A stretch of 37,802 nt of DNA from CAILLO01 sp964579735 (GCA_964579735.1 CAZOHH010000013.1:1-37802); one strand, 5' to 3'; shown: positions 1 to 9,179, numbered from the stretch's first letter. Program-made: numbers and translations. The notes: generated by a model not told the origin, from the letters alone.

Positions 1-1225
1 AGCTTCCGCCGAGGCCGATGACGAGGATGGTGGAGATGACGGCCATGTTCTTGGAACTGAAGAGATCGACCTTGCGGTTGATCATGATGGCGATGCCCTG
101 AGCGCCGATGACGCCGAACAGGTAGATGCTGACGCCGCCGATGACGCTGCCGGGGATGGAGTTGACGATCTGGGTCAAGGGGGTGAAGAAGGCGATGACC
201 ATGGTGATGACGGCTGCCGCGATGAGGACCGGCACGGAGAAGTTGCGGGTGATGGCCATGGTGCTCAGGTTCTCGCCGTAGTTCGTGCCGGCGGGACCTC
301 CGAAGATGGAGGAGATCATATCGCCGACGCCGTCTCCGATGAGGTTCCAGCCAAGACGATTCTTGATGCCGTAGGGTTTCTTGCCCTTCTGGTCGGCAAG
401 GTGGTCGACATAGATGTCGAGCTGATAGAGGTGGGCGGTCGATTCGGGGATCGTGGCGATGGCGATGGGCATGATGGCGATGAGAGCGACTATGGCTCCT
501 GGACCGAAGCTGAAGTCGGGGAAGGTGAAGTGTGGGACTGATATGAGCTGGCCAGTGAACATGTTCGCGAAATCGATCATGTTGAGAGCGGCCGCGAGAC
601 CATATCCGACGAGGATGCCGAACAGGATCGGGAGTTGTCCCCATGTGCCCTTCAAGTAGACGGAGAACACGATGGTGGAGACGAGGGTGACCAGTGCGAC
701 GATCCATGCGAGGTTCTGCGCTTCGCCCGTTGCACCGGCTCCGCCGGCTGCACCGGTGAGTGCGACGCCTGCGAGCGAGATGCCGATGACGATCGCGATG
801 CTGCCCGTGACGGTCGGGGGAAGGACCTTCTCGATCTTGTCGGGTCCGAAGAAGTTGATGACGAGGCCGGCGATGATGGAGACGAGACCCGACATGATGA
901 TGCCGAACTGGGCTTGCGAGATGAGGGCGTCCGGTGCGACTTCGCCGAAGTTCTTGACGCCGGTGATGGAGACGATGGCGGCGATGTAGGAGAAGCTGGA
1001 TCCATAGAAGAGTGGAATCTTGCCACGGGTGACGAGGATGAAGCCGAGAGTCGCAAGTCCGGCGGCGAAGATGGTGGTTTCCACGTGGAAACCGGTCAGG
1101 AGGGCGACCAATACGGTGGCGGGGAACATGACCAGGATCTGCTGGAAGGCGAAGAGGACCAGTTTCCAGATCGGGGGTCGTTCGTCGGGGAGATAGCCGA
1201 TGATCTTCGAGTTCGAGGCGCCCAT
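1..1225 (-). CDS. uraA: Uracil permease, NCS2 family (3' end cut by window edge)
   Basis: Reading the minus strand from the ATG at 1225-1223 gives 408 codons with no stop before the window edge, so the C-terminus is missing (about 20-30 residues, judging from the usual family length). The N-terminus contains LPDERPPIWK followed by hydrophobic segments, as in uracil permeases. The stretch GGPAGTNYGE followed by a hydroxyl-rich segment matches the nucleobase-binding signature of the uracil branch of the NCS2 (nucleobase:cation symporter-2) family. Many further hydrophobic stretches fit an integral membrane proton symporter that imports uracil for salvage. A strong ribosome site, AGAAGGAGA, lies about 6 bases before the ATG and fixes the start. 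The gene is divergent from the tRNA-Gly/tRNA-Arg unit. Family assignment is firm; uracil rather than xanthine is inferred from the GGPAxTxYGE form. Confidence 0.9.
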   Translation of the reverse strand, partial: MGASNSKIIGYLPDERPPIWKLVLFAFQQILVMFPATVLVALLTGFHVETTIFAAGLATLGFILVTRGKIPLFYGSSFSYIAAIVSITGVKNFGEVAPDALISQAQFGIIMSGLVSIIAGLVINFFGPDKIEKVLPPTVTGSIAIVIGISLAGVALTGAAGGAGATGEAQNLAWIVALVTLVSTIVFSVYLKGTWGQLPILFGILVGYGLAAALNMIDFANMFTGQLISVPHFTFPDFSFGPGAIVALIAIMPIAIATIPESTAHLYQLDIYVDHLADQKGKKPYGIKNRLGWNLIGDGVGDMISSIFGGPAGTNYGENLSTMAITRNFSVPVLIAAAVITMVIAFFTPLTQIVNSIPGSVIGGVSIYLFGVIGAQGIAIMINRKVDLFSSKNMAVISTILVIGLGGS

Positions 1226-1295
1226 GATTTTCTCCTTCTCTCGATTGCCTAGTGGCGGCTTCCGTACCTTCGTCACCGGGATGGATTCTAAATAT

Positions 1296-1323
1296 AGTAT
1301 ATGGAACCATTCGAGAAACACAA
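1296..1323 (-). promoter_or_regulatory. Probable promoter of the uracil permease gene
   Basis: On the minus strand TTGTGT (1323-1318) is followed after 16 bases by TATACT (1301-1296), giving a leader of roughly 60 bases before the ATG at 1225. The -10 box is good and the -35 box is weak. I see no PyrR-binding element or attenuator in the leader. The rest of 1226-1414 holds only this promoter and the opposing tRNA promoter. Confidence 0.4.
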
Positions 1324-1367
1324 TATGCAGACTTCAAAATCTTTGACCTTCAAAGCAAGACTCCGGG

Positions 1368-1396
1368 TGGACAAACCATCATGGATGCGGTAGAAT
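1368..1396 (+). promoter_or_regulatory. Promoter of the tRNA-Gly / tRNA-Arg unit
   Basis: TGGACA (1368-1373) and TAGAAT (1391-1396) are separated by 17 bases, each one mismatch from the sigma-70/sigma-A consensus. The predicted start at about 1403 lies roughly 12 bases before the first tRNA base, as expected for a stable-RNA promoter. Confidence 0.75.
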
Positions 1397-1414
1397 CCAA
1401 AACCGTAGCAGCGT

Positions 1415-1488
<74 letters not shown>

Positions 1489-1490
1489 AC

Positions 1491-1566
1491 GGGCTCATAG
1501 CTCAGCGGAAAGAGCAACGGCCTTCTAAGCCGTGGGTCGGGGGTTCGATTCCCTCTGGGCTCACCA
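1491..1566 (+). tRNA. tRNA-Arg(TCT)
   Basis: Acceptor GGGCTCA pairs with TGGGCTC (two G-U pairs). The D stem is GCTC/GAGC, the anticodon stem ACGGC/GCCGT encloses CTTCTAA with anticodon TCT (reads AGA), and the T arm is GGGGG-TTCGATT-CCCTC. CCA is encoded. It shares the promoter of the upstream tRNA-Gly and is followed five bases later by a terminator. Confidence 0.96.
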
Positions 1567-1570
1567 GACG

Positions 1571-1595
1571 AAGCCGCCCTCACCGGGCGGCTTTT
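1571..1595 (+). terminator. Rho-independent terminator of the tRNA-Gly/Arg unit
   Basis: A perfect 9-bp stem, AAGCCGCCC with GGGCGGCTT, encloses a 5-base loop (1580-1584). The stem's last T residues continue into a short T tract at 1592-1595. It directly follows the tRNA-Arg CCA end. Confidence 0.85.
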
Positions 1596-1600
1596 CCACG

Positions 1601-1630
1601 TTCATTCGGTTCCACAATATGGTGTATAAT
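1601..1630 (+). promoter_or_regulatory. Probable promoter of the parE-parC operon
   Basis: A perfect TATAAT lies at 1625-1630. The best -35 candidate is TTCATT at 1601-1606 with an 18-base spacer, which is weak. The predicted start near 1637 leaves a leader of about 45 bases before the parE ATG at 1682 and argues against the in-frame ATG at 1646, which would have almost no leader and no ribosome site. Confidence 0.55.
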
Positions 1631-1681
1631 CGAGTCGGAACAAGCATGCGATACCCCAACATATGGAACGCGAGGGTAAGG

Positions 1682-3667
1682 ATGGCCAAGTCCAGGAACT
1701 ATGGAAACGACAGCATCTCCTCCCTGAAGGGGGCGGACCGCGTCCGGTTGCGCCCTTCTGTGATCTTCGGGTCCGATGGCATGGAAGGGTGCCAGCATTC
1801 CTTCTTCGAGATCCTCTCCAACTCGATCGACGAGTCCCGCGAAGGGTACGGCAAGCGGATCGAGGTCCGGCGATACAGGAATGGCTTCTTTTCCGTCAAG
1901 GACGACGGTCGCGGCATTCCCCTCGATTACAACGAGAAAGAAGGACGTTACAACTGGGAGCTCGTCTACTGCGAGCTCTACGCAGGCGGAAAGTACGACA
2001 ACCTGTCCGGGGAGAACTACGAGTACAGCCTCGGGCTCAACGGACTCGGCGCCTGCGCCACCCAGTACGCCTCCGAGATCTTCGACGTCGTCGTCACACG
2101 CGATGGCTTCAAACATGAGCTCCACTTCGAGAAGGGCGTGAATGTCGGCGGACTGATGAAGACGCCCGTTCGTTCGAACGCGACCGGTTCGTTCCAGAAG
2201 TGGAAGCCGGACCGAGAGGTCTTCACGGAAACGGATATCCCGAATTCGTACTTCCTCGATATCCTCAAGCGCCAGGCCATCGTGAATCCCGGCATCGAGT
2301 TCGTCTTCGTCGACGAGCCTTCCGACACCCGGGAGATCTTCCTGTACCCGAACGGCATCGAGGGCTATGTGCTCGAGCTGGCCGGCGATAATGCGCTATC
2401 CCGACCCGTTCTTTTCGAGGCATCCGGAAAGGGCCGCGACCGCGAGGATAAACCGGAGTACAAGGTCAAGTTCTCCCTGGCGTTCTGCTTCCACAATGAG
2501 GTCAATGTGCTGGAGTACTATCACAACTCCAGCTGGCTCGAATACGGCGGTTCGCCGGACAAGGCCGTCCGGAGCGCGCTGGTCTCGGAGCTGGAGAAGC
2601 TTCTCAAGGCCCGCGGAAAGTACAAGTCGGATGAGGCGAAGATTACGTTCGCCGACATCCAGGACAGCCTTCTTCTGATCGCCAGTTCCTTTTCGACTTC
2701 GACAAGCTACGAGAACCAGACCAAGAAAGCCATCAACAACCGTTTCATCCAGGAGTTCATGACGGAGTCCATCCGTCAGAAGCTGGAGGTCTGGTTCATC
2801 GAGAATCGTACGGATGCCGACCGCATCGGCGACCAGATCCTCGCGAACAAACGCTCCCGCGAGACTGCCGAGAAACAGAGGCTGAATCTACGCAAGAAGC
2901 TGATGGGCAATGTCGACATCGCCAACCGCGTCAAGAAGTATGTCGATTGCCGCACACGCGAAGTCGCGAAGCGTGAACTCTACATCGTGGAAGGCGACTC
3001 CGCGCTTGGTTCCTGCAAGCTCGGCCGCGATGCGGAATTCCAGGCGATCATGCCGGTGCGCGGCAAGATTCTCAACTGCCTGAAGGCCGATTATGAAAGC
3101 ATCTTCCGCAGCGAGATCATCATCGACCTCGTCAAGGTCCTCGGGTGCGGCGTCGAGATCCAGACGAAGCATAACCGCGACCTGTCGGCTTTCGACATGG
3201 GGTCGCTCCGATTCTCCAAGGTGATCGTCTGCACCGACGCGGACGTCGACGGATTCCATATCCGCACGATGATTCTCGCGATGCTCTACCGGCTCGTGCC
3301 GAGCCTGATCGAGTCGGGCAAGGTGCATATCGCGGAATCGCCGCTATTTGAAGTGACATACCGGAACCGTAAGGAAGAGCAGACGCACTTCGCGTACTCC
3401 GAGAAAGAGAAGGCCGACCTGCTCGCGCGGCTCGGAGCCGACAAGTGCTCGATCCAGCGCTCCAAGGGTCTCGGCGAGAACGAACCGGAGATGATGTGGC
3501 GCACGACGATGAACCCGGTGACGCGTCGCCTCGTCCGGGTCTGTCCCGAGGATGCGAAGAAGACTTCGGAGGTCTTCGATCTTCTGCTCGGTGAGAATCT
3601 GGCCGGTCGAAAGATCCATATCGAGACCAACGGGCATCGCTACCTCGACATGCTCGACGTCGACTGA
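1682..3667 (+). CDS. parE: Type II topoisomerase subunit B (ParE/GyrB-like ATPase subunit)
   Basis: The 661-residue product is the ATPase and TOPRIM subunit of a type IIA topoisomerase, acting with the next gene's product to pass one duplex through another. The GHKL ATPase domain shows EILSNSIDE (about 43-51), DDGRGIP (74-80), the glycine-rich LGLNGLGA (117-124) and the transducer QTK (346-348). The TOPRIM domain shows EGDS (437-440) and DADVDG (519-524), the magnesium ligands, then SKGLGE near 594. The start at 1682 follows GAGG by six bases; reading further upstream would enter the tRNA. The sequence is a divergent form like the second B subunit of clostridial Bacillota rather than a standard GyrB. 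No gyrA/gyrB is visible here, so topoisomerase IV function is inferred from family and pairing. Confidence 0.9.
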   Translation: MAKSRNYGNDSISSLKGADRVRLRPSVIFGSDGMEGCQHSFFEILSNSIDESREGYGKRIEVRRYRNGFFSVKDDGRGIPLDYNEKEGRYNWELVYCELYAGGKYDNLSGENYEYSLGLNGLGACATQYASEIFDVVVTRDGFKHELHFEKGVNVGGLMKTPVRSNATGSFQKWKPDREVFTETDIPNSYFLDILKRQAIVNPGIEFVFVDEPSDTREIFLYPNGIEGYVLELAGDNALSRPVLFEASGKGRDREDKPEYKVKFSLAFCFHNEVNVLEYYHNSSWLEYGGSPDKAVRSALVSELEKLLKARGKYKSDEAKITFADIQDSLLLIASSFSTSTSYENQTKKAINNRFIQEFMTESIRQKLEVWFIENRTDADRIGDQILANKRSRETAEKQRLNLRKKLMGNVDIANRVKKYVDCRTREVAKRELYIVEGDSALGSCKLGRDAEFQAIMPVRGKILNCLKADYESIFRSEIIIDLVKVLGCGVEIQTKHNRDLSAFDMGSLRFSKVIVCTDADVDGFHIRTMILAMLYRLVPSLIESGKVHIAESPLFEVTYRNRKEEQTHFAYSEKEKADLLARLGADKCSIQRSKGLGENEPEMMWRTTMNPVTRRLVRVCPEDAKKTSEVFDLLLGENLAGRKIHIETNGHRYLDMLDVD

Positions 3668-3678
3668 GGAGAGGGAAG

Positions 3679-5916
3679 ATGGCAGCCAGAAAATCCGTAG
3701 ATACGACTCCACCCGCCCCGGTCCCGGAAATCCAGGTTCCTGTCGACGATCGTCCGATCACGGATGTCCTCGAGCAGAATTTCATGCCCTATGCGATGAG
3801 CGTGATCGTTTCTCGTGCGATTCCGGAAATCGACGGATTCAAGCCATCCCACCGGAAACTCCTCTACACGATGTACAAGATGGGATTGCTGACGGGCGCA
3901 CGGACGAAGTCCGCGAACGTCGTCGGCCAGACGATGAAGCTCAACCCTCATGGAGACCAGGCGATCTACGAGACCCTCGTCCGATTGACGCGTGGCAACG
4001 GAGCCCTGCTGCATGCCTACATCGACTCCAAGGGTAACTTCGGCAAGCAGTATTCGCGCGATATGGCCTATGCCGCCTCCCGCTATACTGAAGTCAAACT
4101 CGACAGGATCTGCGAGGAGGTGTTCCGCGGACTCGACCGCAATGCGGTCGACTTCATCGACAACTACGATGGGTCGATGAAGGAGCCTGCGCTACTGCCG
4201 GCGACCTTTCCGACAATCCTCGTCAACGCCAACCAGGGTATCGCCGTCGGGATGGCCAGTAATATCTGCTCCTTCAACCTGGCAGAAATCTGCCGCGCCA
4301 CCGCGGCCTATATCCGTGACCCCGCAGTCGATGTGCGGACTCTGGTCCCTGCACCTGACTTTGAAACCGGCGCGGAAATCCTCATGGACGAAGCGGAGAT
4401 GGCCGAGGTGTTCGCGACAGGACGAGGTGCCGTGAAGCTGCGCGCACGGTACGAGGTCGACCGGAAGCTCGCGATGATCGAAATCATCGAGATTCCGTAC
4501 ACGACGACCGTCGAAGCCGTGATGGACGAGATCGCCGAACTGATCAAGTCAGGCAAGGTCAAGGAAATCGCGGACGTACGTGATGAGACCGACCTCGACG
4601 GCATGCGGCTCACGGTCGAGTACCGCCGTTCCGTGGACCCGGATGCGCTGATGCTGAAGCTCTTCCGCTACACAAGTCTGCAGACCTACTTCTCGTGCAA
4701 CTTCAACATCCTCGTGAACGGCACGCCCCGCGTGATGGGAGTGAAGGGAATTCTCGCGGAGTGGGTCTCCTGGCGTCAGAATTGCGTACGACGCGAGACG
4801 CGCTTCGAAATGGAGCGAAAAGAGGAGAAGCGCCATCTGCTCGAGGGACTCGAGCGGATTCTGCTTGATATCGACCGGGCCGTGAAGATCGTCCGCGAGT
4901 CGGAGAAGGAATCCGACGTCGTGCCGAACCTGATGGCCGGGTTCGAAATCGATGAGGACCAGGCCGAGTCCGTCGCCGAAATCAGGCTGCGCAACTTGAA
5001 CAGGGAATACATCCTTGCCCGCACGGGGGAACTACGGACCCTTCAGGGCGAGATCGACGAGCTCCGCAGCATCCTGGCGAATCCGATGAAAGTGGACAAC
5101 CGGATCGTCGCGGACCTCGATGCCGCCGCTAGAAAATACGGGAAACCCCGTCGGACGCGGCTGATCGCCGCCGAAAACGTCGCCGTCGTCGAAGATCACC
5201 ACTTCATCGATGATTTCAATCTCAAACTCTTCCTCACGGCCCACGGATACGTGAAGAAGATTCCCATGACCTCGCTTCGGGCGAACGGGGAGATCAAGAC
5301 CAAGGAGGATGACCGCATCGTTCAGGAGCAGGAGACACGGAACAAGGCGGACGTGCTATTCTTCACCGACCGCTGCAACTGCTACAAGATCAAGGCCTAC
5401 GAGCTTCCCGACCACAAACCGTCGGACCTGGGTGACTTCCTGACGAATCGTCTGGAGCTCGAAGAAGGGGAAAAGGTCATCGCTTTTCGAGCAACGGACG
5501 ACTATGCCGGTCAGGTCCTCTTCGCCTTCGAAAACGGTAAAGTCGCCCGCGCCGATATGAAGGCCTATGAGACGAAGACCAATCGAAAGCGCCTCAAGAA
5601 TGCGTACAGTGATTCCTCCCCCCTTGTCGCCGTCTTCTTCCTCTCCGTCGACGAGGAATTCGTCGCGACAAGCAGCATCCGCAAGGTATTGGTCTTCAAC
5701 TCGTCGGCCGTACCGATGAAGGCTGCCCGCGACAACCAGGGCGTGCAGATCCTGCTCTCGAAGAAGGGAAGCCGTCTGATTGCGATCGTACGCCTTGCGG
5801 AATCCGGTATCCAGGACCCGAAATACTACCGGACGAGGACATTGCCTGCCGTCGGAAGCTATTTGAAGGAAGCCAGTCTCCCCCAGCGTCAGCTCGAACT
5901 CGGAGAGGTTCGCTGA
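3679..5916 (+). CDS. parC: Type II topoisomerase subunit A (ParC/GyrA-like)
   Basis: This 745-residue subunit cuts and rejoins DNA in the topoisomerase heterotetramer. The winged-helix domain carries NPHGDQAIYE at 89-98 and the active-site region AASRYTEVKL, with the presumed catalytic tyrosine at Y136. A coiled-coil tower/exit-gate region follows (about 360-490), then a C-terminal beta-propeller-like region with repeated strand-rich segments such as KKIPMTSL. It starts 11 bases after parE behind GGAGAGGGAAG, so the two are co-transcribed. The residue matching quinolone-contact serine 83 of E. coli GyrA is glutamine (Q94), and Asp87 is glutamate (E98). Length fits ParC-type A subunits of Bacillota. 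A gyrase role cannot be excluded without the GyrA-box analysis. Confidence 0.9.
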   Translation: MAARKSVDTTPPAPVPEIQVPVDDRPITDVLEQNFMPYAMSVIVSRAIPEIDGFKPSHRKLLYTMYKMGLLTGARTKSANVVGQTMKLNPHGDQAIYETLVRLTRGNGALLHAYIDSKGNFGKQYSRDMAYAASRYTEVKLDRICEEVFRGLDRNAVDFIDNYDGSMKEPALLPATFPTILVNANQGIAVGMASNICSFNLAEICRATAAYIRDPAVDVRTLVPAPDFETGAEILMDEAEMAEVFATGRGAVKLRARYEVDRKLAMIEIIEIPYTTTVEAVMDEIAELIKSGKVKEIADVRDETDLDGMRLTVEYRRSVDPDALMLKLFRYTSLQTYFSCNFNILVNGTPRVMGVKGILAEWVSWRQNCVRRETRFEMERKEEKRHLLEGLERILLDIDRAVKIVRESEKESDVVPNLMAGFEIDEDQAESVAEIRLRNLNREYILARTGELRTLQGEIDELRSILANPMKVDNRIVADLDAAARKYGKPRRTRLIAAENVAVVEDHHFIDDFNLKLFLTAHGYVKKIPMTSLRANGEIKTKEDDRIVQEQETRNKADVLFFTDRCNCYKIKAYELPDHKPSDLGDFLTNRLELEEGEKVIAFRATDDYAGQVLFAFENGKVARADMKAYETKTNRKRLKNAYSDSSPLVAVFFLSVDEEFVATSSIRKVLVFNSSAVPMKAARDNQGVQILLSKKGSRLIAIVRLAESGIQDPKYYRTRTLPAVGSYLKEASLPQRQLELGEVR

Positions 5917-5918
5917 CC

Positions 5919-7820
5919 ATGGTCCGCCGCGTCATCGCCATCCAGGGAGGACGATGGTCGGGACCGGACCGACGGCTGCAGAATCGGAGGCGACTGATCC
6001 GAAACATCTTCCTTGCGATCTTCCTGGTTGCCCTAGCAGGGGCCGTCGTTGGCGGATCAATCGGGCTGACAGCCAGGACCCGCGCGGATTCAGCCTACGA
6101 CCGTTTTTCAATCGCCTTCGCTTCGAAGGATTATGCGGCGGCCCTGATCATCTACCGGGACGTCCAGGAGCGGTCTCTTGAAGACCCGGGTCCATTTTCC
6201 TTCACGGATCTCTACGCGGAGTCGCTCTATCGAATGGAGTCTGACCTCGAGGACGAAGTCAAGAGGATTTTCGACGAGCCGGCCTCCGATTCAGGATTGG
6301 ACGAGTCGTCGCTCGACTTGCTCGACGGATTGCAGGAAGTCTCCGGCATGCTTCTCGCCCGAATTGCCCGAGATACCTGCGAAGCCTATCTCGGAGGAGC
6401 AGGTGAAATGCCGGCGATCCGATTGAAGCTGGAAAGTTTTCTCGAAGTCGAGGGGGCTGCATCTGCAATGCAGACTCTGATCGACGATATCCCGAAGATG
6501 CTCACCGCACAAGCCCTATTCAAGTCAGCCGACTTGAATCTTGCCGAGGCGAATTGGATCGATGCCGCTACCGGTTATCTCGAATTGGTGGATGGAAACT
6601 CCGGTCTCATCCGCGAGACAGCTCAGATCCGACTCGATGCCTGTCGCACTTCGATGCGCGAGCCGGTGCTTGCGGAGGTCGAGGCCTTGATCGACGGAAG
6701 TCGATACTTCACCGCTCTCGATCGGTTGCAGCTGCTCTCCCGGATCTTTCCGGAGGATGCGACGATCGACGGTCTACTGGAACAGTGCAAGACACCGACT
6801 GCCGTCGATCTCGAACTCTGGACTGGACCCATCGAATACATCGCGATCCGTCCGCTGATCGCAGACACGACGCAAGCCTTCGATGGCGACGGATTCGCTC
6901 GGACAGCCGCTGACGCCATGCTCACCACGCTGGAGTTCCAACGCATCCTGGAACAACTTCATGAGCGCGGCTACATCCTCGTAGACCTGCCTGTCCTTTT
7001 CGATTTTTCGATGAAGGACGGTGAAGTCGTGGCTTCCCGCCGGATCCTGAACCTGCCCAAGGGAAGGAAACCCCTCGTTCTCGGCATCGAAGGGCTGAAT
7101 TATTATGCGGCGAGACTCCGGACAGGGAACTCCATATCCCTTTCGCTGGATCCAAAAGGACATGTCGTCTCGACATTTCCTTCCTCCGGAGGATTGAAGA
7201 CAGGAACCGATGGGGAAGCCATAGGTATTCTGGAAGGATTTCTAGCCCGCAATCCCGATTTTTCCTTCAATGGTGCCCGTGGAACGATTTCCCTGACTGG
7301 TTACGAATGCATCTTCGGGGCCATAACGGACAAGGACCAGATCGACGATCGGAACGAGGCATTGCTTTCCATCGGCGAGCCGACCATCTCCCTATCGGAT
7401 TCCATGATCGATGCCAATCGACTGGAAGTCATTTCCATCATCAGGACCTTGTCGGCCCACGGGTGGACCTTCGCATCTTCGACATATGGTGGGATCGATG
7501 CTGCGTCCGCGTCAAAGAAACGCATCTCCGAGGACACGGGGAAATGGGTGGCACAGGTCGAGGCGCTGACAGGACCGACGAACATACTTGTCTATCCGAA
7601 CGGAAGCTGGTTGAGGAACGATGACGCAAGAACCGGCATTCTCAAGGAGGCCGGCTTCCGGATCTTCTGCGGAATCGGGGCGAATCCGTACATGAACATC
7701 GGGAAGGACTTCGTCTTCATCGACCGCGTCCTCCTGAATGGATATTCCTTGAAGCATGTTAATCTGAGCCGGTTCCTCGATGCGGCCGAGGTCCTCGATC
7801 CGGCCCGTCCTCCTGAATGA
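5919..7820 (+). CDS. Membrane-anchored protein with polysaccharide-deacetylase-like C-terminus, function unknown
   Basis: The 633-residue product has a basic N-terminus and one transmembrane segment at about 27-50, so it is probably anchored with the bulk outside the cell. Residues 55-290 are acidic and helical with TPR-like spacing. From about 330 the order of segments recalls the NodB-type deacetylase fold: FQRILEQLHERGYILVDL, PLVLGIEGLNYY where the first catalytic acidic motif would lie, LEVISIIRTLSAHGWTFAS, and NILVYPNGSW. The histidine pair that binds metal in active enzymes reads ASSTYGG, so catalysis looks lost. The ATG at 5919 lies two bases after the parC stop, with GGAGAGG at 5902-5908 inside parC. 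It probably shares the topoisomerase promoter, though I know of no functional link. The fold assignment is inference. Confidence 0.6.
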   Translation: MVRRVIAIQGGRWSGPDRRLQNRRRLIRNIFLAIFLVALAGAVVGGSIGLTARTRADSAYDRFSIAFASKDYAAALIIYRDVQERSLEDPGPFSFTDLYAESLYRMESDLEDEVKRIFDEPASDSGLDESSLDLLDGLQEVSGMLLARIARDTCEAYLGGAGEMPAIRLKLESFLEVEGAASAMQTLIDDIPKMLTAQALFKSADLNLAEANWIDAATGYLELVDGNSGLIRETAQIRLDACRTSMREPVLAEVEALIDGSRYFTALDRLQLLSRIFPEDATIDGLLEQCKTPTAVDLELWTGPIEYIAIRPLIADTTQAFDGDGFARTAADAMLTTLEFQRILEQLHERGYILVDLPVLFDFSMKDGEVVASRRILNLPKGRKPLVLGIEGLNYYAARLRTGNSISLSLDPKGHVVSTFPSSGGLKTGTDGEAIGILEGFLARNPDFSFNGARGTISLTGYECIFGAITDKDQIDDRNEALLSIGEPTISLSDSMIDANRLEVISIIRTLSAHGWTFASSTYGGIDAASASKKRISEDTGKWVAQVEALTGPTNILVYPNGSWLRNDDARTGILKEAGFRIFCGIGANPYMNIGKDFVFIDRVLLNGYSLKHVNLSRFLDAAEVLDPARPPE

Positions 7821-7826
7821 ACCTGC

Positions 7827-9179
7827 CTATTTCAGAAAGAACTCCTTGTATAGCTCTTTGACGGCGTAGTTGCAGTATTCCTCGCGAATCCCGAACATCA
7901 CGCTGATTTCCGATGCGCCCTGGTTGATGATTTCAAGATTGACGCCGGCCTTCGCAAGGGAGGATGCCGCGCGAGCCGTCACGCCGACGGTGTGCGCCAT
8001 GGCCTCGCCGACAAGCATGACGATGGCAAGACCGCGGGACACGGTGACGTCCTCGATGCCGAGTTCGTCATGGAGTCTTGAGACGACGGTCAACTCCTTC
8101 TCTACGGGGAAGTACTGCTGGCGGATGATGATGGAGAGCGAATCGATGCCGGAAGGGATATGTTCGAAGGAAACACCTTCCTCCGCCAGTACCGTGAGGA
8201 CCTTCAGAACGAAGCCGACTTCGCGATTCATCAGGTATTTGCTCATGTTGAGCGTCAGGAAGCCCTTGGCGCCGGCGATGCCCGTAACGGTCCCGTCGAA
8301 GTTGCCGCGGGTTCGGACGATCATCGTTCCCTTTGCCGTGGGGTTGTTGGTGTTGCGGACGTTGACCGGAATCGAGCGACGGAAGGCCGGCGCAAGTGCT
8401 TCCTCGTGCAGAACGCTGAACCCGGCATAGGCAAGTTCGCGCATCTCCCGGTAGGTGATCTCCGAGACTGGATGCGGGTTGCTTACGAGTTGCGGGTTCA
8501 CGGCATAGACGGAATCCACGTCGGTCCAGTTCTCATAGACCTCGGCTGTCACCGCGGCGGCGAGAATGGAGCCCGTGATATCGGACCCGCCTCGAGGAAA
8601 AGTCGCGACTTCGCCGTTCCGCGTATAACCGAAGAAACCCGGGAAAACCAGGATTCCGGTCCGGTCGGCCAAGGAGGAGAGGAGCCCGTAGGATTCGGGA
8701 AGGACCTGGGCGTTGCCGAACTCATCGGTGAGAAGCATTCCAGCCAAGCGAGGATCGATGTAGTGGGCTTCCTGGCCGATGCTCACGAGGTAGGCGGCAA
8801 TCAATCGGGCTGCGTTGTCTTCACCGGCGGCCTTGAGGGAATCGAGGAAGCGGTTCTTGTCGCTTCGGTTCTGCGCGAGACGAGAGGTGATGTCGGCGGC
8901 AATGGGGGCGGCGATGGTTTCATGGACGCCGAGGTCCACGGCGATGGCATTGAAACGTGAAATGACGGCAGCCAGGTCGGCAGCGGTATCCTGCTCGCGA
9001 AGGGCGGTCTCCGCGAGAGCGATCAGAAGGTCGGTGACTTTCGTGTCCTCCTTGTTCCGCTTGCCGGGAGCAGATACCACCATGAGTCTACGGTCCGGAT
9101 CCGCAAGGACGATATCGCAGACCTTTCGAATCTGCTCCGCATTCGCCAGGGAAGTGCCGCCAAACTTGCAAACCTTCAT
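7827..9179 (-). CDS. lysC: Aspartate kinase
   Basis: A 450-residue aspartokinase that phosphorylates L-aspartate, the first step toward lysine, threonine, methionine and diaminopimelate. The N-terminal kinase domain begins MKVCKFGGTSLAN (1-13, ATP-binding KFGGTS) and contains the substrate loop RGGSDITGSILA at about 196-207. Two C-terminal ACT domains follow, including VGFVLKVLTVLAEEGVSFEH and AGVNLEIINQGASEISVMFG, the usual sites of feedback inhibition. Length matches single-function aspartokinases of Bacillota. The ATG at 9179 follows AGAGG by about six bases; an upstream extension to 9365 would run through the promoter and is rejected. The gene is convergent with the preceding one, only six bases separating the two stop codons. 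The 50-base leader is too short for a lysine riboswitch. Confidence 0.94.
   Translation of the reverse strand: MKVCKFGGTSLANAEQIRKVCDIVLADPDRRLMVVSAPGKRNKEDTKVTDLLIALAETALREQDTAADLAAVISRFNAIAVDLGVHETIAAPIAADITSRLAQNRSDKNRFLDSLKAAGEDNAARLIAAYLVSIGQEAHYIDPRLAGMLLTDEFGNAQVLPESYGLLSSLADRTGILVFPGFFGYTRNGEVATFPRGGSDITGSILAAAVTAEVYENWTDVDSVYAVNPQLVSNPHPVSEITYREMRELAYAGFSVLHEEALAPAFRRSIPVNVRNTNNPTAKGTMIVRTRGNFDGTVTGIAGAKGFLTLNMSKYLMNREVGFVLKVLTVLAEEGVSFEHIPSGIDSLSIIIRQQYFPVEKELTVVSRLHDELGIEDVTVSRGLAIVMLVGEAMAHTVGVTARAASSLAKAGVNLEIINQGASEISVMFGIREEYCNYAVKELYKEFFLK

Noticed and set aside
635..1252. Long plus-strand ORF of 205 codons with very acidic, aspartate-rich product
   Set aside because: It is antisense to the uracil permease, whose product has clear family motifs; the skewed composition is a shadow of GC-rich codon use.
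1343..1348. TTGACC as a -35 box for the tRNA-Gly unit
   Set aside because: No acceptable -10 box lies 16-18 bases downstream; TGGACA-17-TAGAAT is far better placed.
1532..1681. Longer parE reading starting within tRNA-Arg
   Set aside because: It would translate through a tRNA and terminator; the promoter at 1625-1630 and GAGG before 1682 support the shorter start.
8160..8960. Plus-strand ORF of 266 codons
   Set aside because: Antisense to lysC, which has full aspartokinase and ACT motifs; no ribosome site or family match.
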